Shown here in pieces: positions 6,090 to 8,411 of a stretch of DNA of 8,411 nt. The notes under the pieces were generated by a model. That model worked only from the letters and a program-made list of their open reading frames with translations. It did no database searches and was not told the origin of the DNA. Position numbers and translations under genes: made by a program. Source of the DNA: CAZOIA01 sp964579675 (GTDB lineage: Bacteria > Planctomycetota > Phycisphaerae > UBA1845 > PWPN01); NCBI GenBank assembly GCA_964579675.1, contig CAZOIA010000222.1, positions 1-8,411 of the forward strand, given 5' to 3'. Position 1 is the stretch's first letter, and the number at the start of each line of letters is the position of its first letter.

Positions 6090-6614
6090 ATGCGCCAATA
6101 CGCGTTGGTTCCGATACCTCGTGGATCGGTCGGCCTGGTGGCGACGGCCCGCGGTTTGTCGAACCTGATCCTGACCAAACGGCGCCCCGAGACTGCCCAC
6201 GCCCTGCTTCGCCGCCGATTCCCCGATATCCGCTACACGGCGGATCTGCTGCCGGCGCTGCAGTGCCAGATTCGAGACTACTTCGCCGGTGGTCCGGTCA
6301 GGATTCAATATTTCAAGCTGGACCTCTCGGCGCTGACTCGTTTTCAGCGTCGGGTACTGGAGGCCTGTGCGAAGATCCCCTATGGTGAGACGGTCACATA
6401 TGGAGAACTGGCGAGGCGGCTTGGCCAGCCGACCGCTGCCCGGGCCGTCGGCGGAGCGTTGGCGCGGAACCCCGTGCCGCTGGTTGTTCCCTGCCATCGG
6501 GTCGTCGCGGCGGACGGGTCACTGGGCGGGTTCTCGGCCGAACACGGCGTGAGCCTGAAACGCTGGTTGCTGAGGTTGGAGGCTGGCCCGGATTCCCATT
6601 GCGCCACCCCATGA
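6090..6614 (+). CDS. ogt: O6-alkylguanine-DNA alkyltransferase (methylated-DNA-protein-cysteine methyltransferase)
   Basis: A 174-residue suicide DNA-repair protein that moves O6-alkyl groups from guanine onto its own cysteine. The C-terminal DNA-binding domain (about 82-165) is textbook: IPYGETVTYGELARRLG (96-112), the recognition helix with RAVGGA (118-123, R118 being the likely Arg finger), NPVPLVVPCHRVV with the acceptor C135, and the trailing DGSLGGFS. The N-terminal domain (1-80) is the poorly conserved alpha/beta cap, and the length is normal for Ogt-type proteins. No Ada-type zinc or regulatory domain is fused. It starts 31 bases after the second PilZ stop with no evident ribosome site, so it is likely read from the same transcript; a functional link to the PilZ genes is not implied. 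Family call very firm; Ogt rather than another small alkyltransferase subtype is by layout only. Confidence 0.95.
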   Translation: MRQYALVPIPRGSVGLVATARGLSNLILTKRRPETAHALLRRRFPDIRYTADLLPALQCQIRDYFAGGPVRIQYFKLDLSALTRFQRRVLEACAKIPYGETVTYGELARRLGQPTAARAVGGALARNPVPLVVPCHRVVAADGSLGGFSAEHGVSLKRWLLRLEAGPDSHCATP

Positions 6615-6635
6615 GTCGGCTCCTGAGGTCTATTC

Positions 6636-6709
6636 GCCGGTGCCACTGGCGGCCGTCCGGCAGGGCTGACACCTCCCGCATGTTCGAGAACGATCCCCGG
6701 GGCACCGGC
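6636..6709. repeat. 9-bp inverted repeat downstream of the alkyltransferase gene
   Basis: GCCGGTGCC (6636-6644) and its exact reverse complement GGCACCGGC (6701-6709) are 56 bases apart, starting 21 bases after the alkyltransferase stop. No T-run follows, so it is not a standard Rho-independent terminator. In a GC-rich genome a pair like this can arise by chance. It is the only notable structure between this gene and the first rRNA promoter. Confidence 0.3.
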
Positions 6710-6764
6710 CAGGCCGTCACTCGGGGCTCGACATAACTTTCTGATCGGGAAGTGGTTACAGCGG

Positions 6765-6783
6765 GGCCCGGTTCCGGCCCGGT
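6765..6783 (+). repeat. Tandem GGCCCGGT direct repeat upstream of rRNA promoter P1
   Basis: GGCCCGGT occurs at 6765-6772 and 6776-6783, an 11-base period (about one helical turn), ending five bases before the -35 of P1. Same-face repeats just upstream of a -35 can be activator sites. This is a short GC-rich repeat, so chance is possible. Confidence 0.25.
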
Positions 6784-6788
6784 CTACC

Positions 6789-6817
6789 TTGACAGGCCGG
6801 AAGAGTCGTAGTATACT
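6789..6817 (+). promoter_or_regulatory. rrs: Predicted rRNA promoter P1 (near-consensus sigma70)
   Basis: TTGACA (6789-6794), exactly 17 bases, then TATACT (6812-6817): a perfect -35 and a five-of-six -10 at ideal spacing in GC-rich surroundings. Transcription should start near 6824. It points to the 16S gene about 630 bases away, the next gene on this strand. A hairpin and T-run directly follow, so how much of this transcript reaches 16S is uncertain. Confidence 0.75.
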
Positions 6818-6824
6818 TGTTATC

Positions 6825-6861
6825 ACTCGTATGGTTTTGACGTGAGACGAGTCGGTTTTTT
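6825..6861 (+). terminator. Terminator-like hairpin and T6 at the start of the P1 transcript
   Basis: ACTCGT (6825-6830) pairs perfectly with ACGAGT (6847-6852) across a 16-base loop. After CGG comes a run of six T (6856-6861). The stem begins at the predicted first base of the P1 transcript, so it could end transcription after about 37 bases or simply cap the 5' end of the RNA. The stem is only six pairs, which is weak for a terminator. Confidence 0.35.
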
Positions 6862-7052
6862 GTTTGTCCCGCAACCCGCAGCGGTGGCCCGGCGATGTGG
6901 CCTGGGCTCGTAAACCGTTGCACGATATAGAGTTGCGACGAGGCCAGACGAACCGGCTTTCTTTTGCGCAGCCCCGGCCGTTGTTGGCTGGAATTCAGCC
7001 CGGGCTAGAGCCGAAAAAACGCAAGCAGGCGGTTCCTGGGCCCCTATTGGGC

Positions 7053-7080
7053 TTGACATGAGGTCCGAGGCCGCTACAGT
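7053..7080 (+). promoter_or_regulatory. rrs: Predicted rRNA promoter P2 (sigma70)
   Basis: TTGACA (7053-7058), 16 bases, then TACAGT (7075-7080). The -35 is perfect and the -10 matches at four of six. The predicted start near 7087 lies about 38 bases before boxA, the order expected for an rRNA operon. Together with P1 this gives tandem promoters, as in many rrn operons. Confidence 0.65.
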
Positions 7081-7124
7081 GATGTGCCCGCGGATCAGTG
7101 GATTCGCGAAACGAACCTAATCTT

Positions 7125-7136
7125 TGCTCTTTGACA
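7125..7136 (+). promoter_or_regulatory. rRNA boxA antitermination element
   Basis: TGCTCTTTGACA matches the bacterial rrn boxA consensus (TGCTCTTTAACA) at 11 of 12 bases. BoxA in nascent RNA is bound by NusB and S10 (NusE) to prevent Rho termination in untranslated rRNA. It lies about 325 bases before 16S and after both predicted promoters, as expected. Confidence 0.75.
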
Positions 7137-7169
7137 AGTGAACAGTGTGATGCACGCCGTGAGAACGTG

Positions 7170-7205
7170 GAGTGCGGCGAGACTGCGTTCAGCTCGCCCG
7201 CACTC
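7170..7205 (+). other. 16S leader hairpin A
   Basis: GAGTGCGG (7170-7177) pairs with CCGCACTC (7198-7205), CGAG (7178-7181) with CTCG (7193-7196), and CTG (7183-7185) with CAG (7190-7192). That makes 15 pairs with two single-base bulges and a CGTT loop. It follows boxA by 33 bases and has no T-run, so it is a leader RNA structure rather than a terminator. Confidence 0.6.
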
Positions 7206-7354
7206 AGACCACCATTTAAGTCGGCGGGTCCAACCGCCAGTTAGGCCCCGTCGGCAAGGTGTGTGCGGTTGGTCGATTCGTGCTCCGCGCGAACGAGCCA
7301 ATCGCTAGTCGGCACACGGGTCCACGTCACGGGACGGGGGTTTGTGAGGCTGAC

Positions 7355-7393
7355 TCTAACGTTCTCATAACGCAGATGAGTCCAAACGTTAGA
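7355..7393 (+). other. 16S leader hairpin B with a competing pairing
   Basis: TCTAACGTT (7355-7363) pairs exactly with AACGTTAGA (7385-7393). Inside it, CTCAT (7364-7368) pairs with ATGAG (7376-7380), leaving a four-base bulge and a seven-base loop: 14 pairs in all. A shorter alternative, GACTC (7352-7356) with GAGTC (7378-7382), cannot form at the same time. It lies 57 bases before the 16S 5' end and is likely part of precursor processing or folding. Confidence 0.6.
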
Positions 7394-7412
7394 TCAATTC
7401 CGTCGAAGCGAT

Positions 7413-7436
7413 CAGTCGGGTCTTCGGGCCTGGCTG
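7413..7436 (+). other. UUCG-capped hairpin next to the 16S 5' end
   Basis: Ten consecutive pairs (7413-7422 with 7427-7436, three of them G-U or U-G) are closed by a C-UUCG-G tetraloop at 7422-7427, an exceptionally stable RNA cap. It ends 13 bases before the predicted mature 16S end, where it may guide 5' maturation or nucleate folding. Confidence 0.65.
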
Positions 7437-7449
7437 TTGCGTCGATATT

Positions 7450-8411
<962 letters not shown>

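Larger units (their letters stand above)
6615..7449 (+). other. rRNA promoter and leader region, no protein gene
   Basis: This 835-base gap between the alkyltransferase gene and 16S holds P1 (6789-6817), a terminator-like hairpin, P2 (7053-7080), boxA (7125-7136) and several leader hairpins. Besides those listed separately, GGCGG/CCGCC (7223-7227 with 7234-7238) and GTGTGC/GCACAC (7261-7266 with 7312-7317) can pair. The open frames here lack protein-like composition and I see no tRNA. The stretch 6862-7052 between the promoters shows nothing I can name. Confidence 0.7.

Noticed and set aside
6636..6709. Rho-independent terminator for the PilZ-ogt operon
   Set aside because: The 9-bp stem has a 56-base loop and no following T-run.
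7131..7136. TTGACA as a third promoter -35
   Set aside because: It is part of boxA, and no -10-like hexamer lies 16-18 bases downstream.

Overview
The window comes from a GC-rich bacterial chromosome, most probably a member of the Planctomycetota. The best evidence is the partial 16S rRNA gene at the right end. It carries the exact target of probe EUB338-II (7820-7837, ACACCTACGGGTGGCTGC), which is typical of planctomycetes, in place of the usual bacterial version of that site. The FG-GAP (CRTAC1-like) protein at the left edge and the two PilZ proteins fit that setting. A class-level placement (for example Phycisphaerae-like) is only an impression from the 16S text and was not tested.

Layout. 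(1) 1-659, minus: 5' part of a secreted FG-GAP/CRTAC1-like protein that runs off the left edge. (2) 660-796: a divergent promoter region whose two promoters are mirror images sharing one -10 region. (3) 797-3202, plus: a complete 12-TM RND/MMPL-type exporter. (4) 3165-3419, minus: an N-terminal remnant of an aldo/keto reductase, cut off where it meets the 3' end of the RND gene. (5) 3420-3573: a spacer with a nine-codon ORF behind a consensus Shine-Dalgarno sequence. (6) 3574-4233, minus: an uncharacterised 219-aa protein. (7) 4234-4380: an intergenic region with a nested GAAC/GTTC inverted repeat. (8) 4381-6614, plus: a probable operon of a 12-codon leader ORF, two different PilZ (c-di-GMP receptor-like) proteins coupled by ATGA overlaps, and an O6-alkylguanine-DNA alkyltransferase. 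(9) 6615-7449: an rRNA promoter and leader region with two sigma70-type promoters, a boxA antitermination element and several hairpins. (10) 7450-8411: 16S rRNA, cut by the right edge at about E. coli position 930.

How the parts fit. The tandem PilZ genes suggest c-di-GMP-dependent control of motility, surface attachment or secretion, but no cyclase, flagellar or pilus gene is visible to name the target. The alkyltransferase probably rides on the same transcript. The RND exporter and the FG-GAP protein share a regulatory region and may be expressed together at the envelope. The rRNA leader has the expected order of promoter, boxA, hairpins and 16S, plus an unusual terminator-like hairpin directly at the first promoter's predicted start. 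No CRISPR array, IS element, tRNA or phage module was recognised. I do not see a clearly new multi-gene system. The most distinctive signals are regulatory: the symmetric divergent promoter, the coupled leader ORF, the operator-like repeat and the structured rRNA leader.
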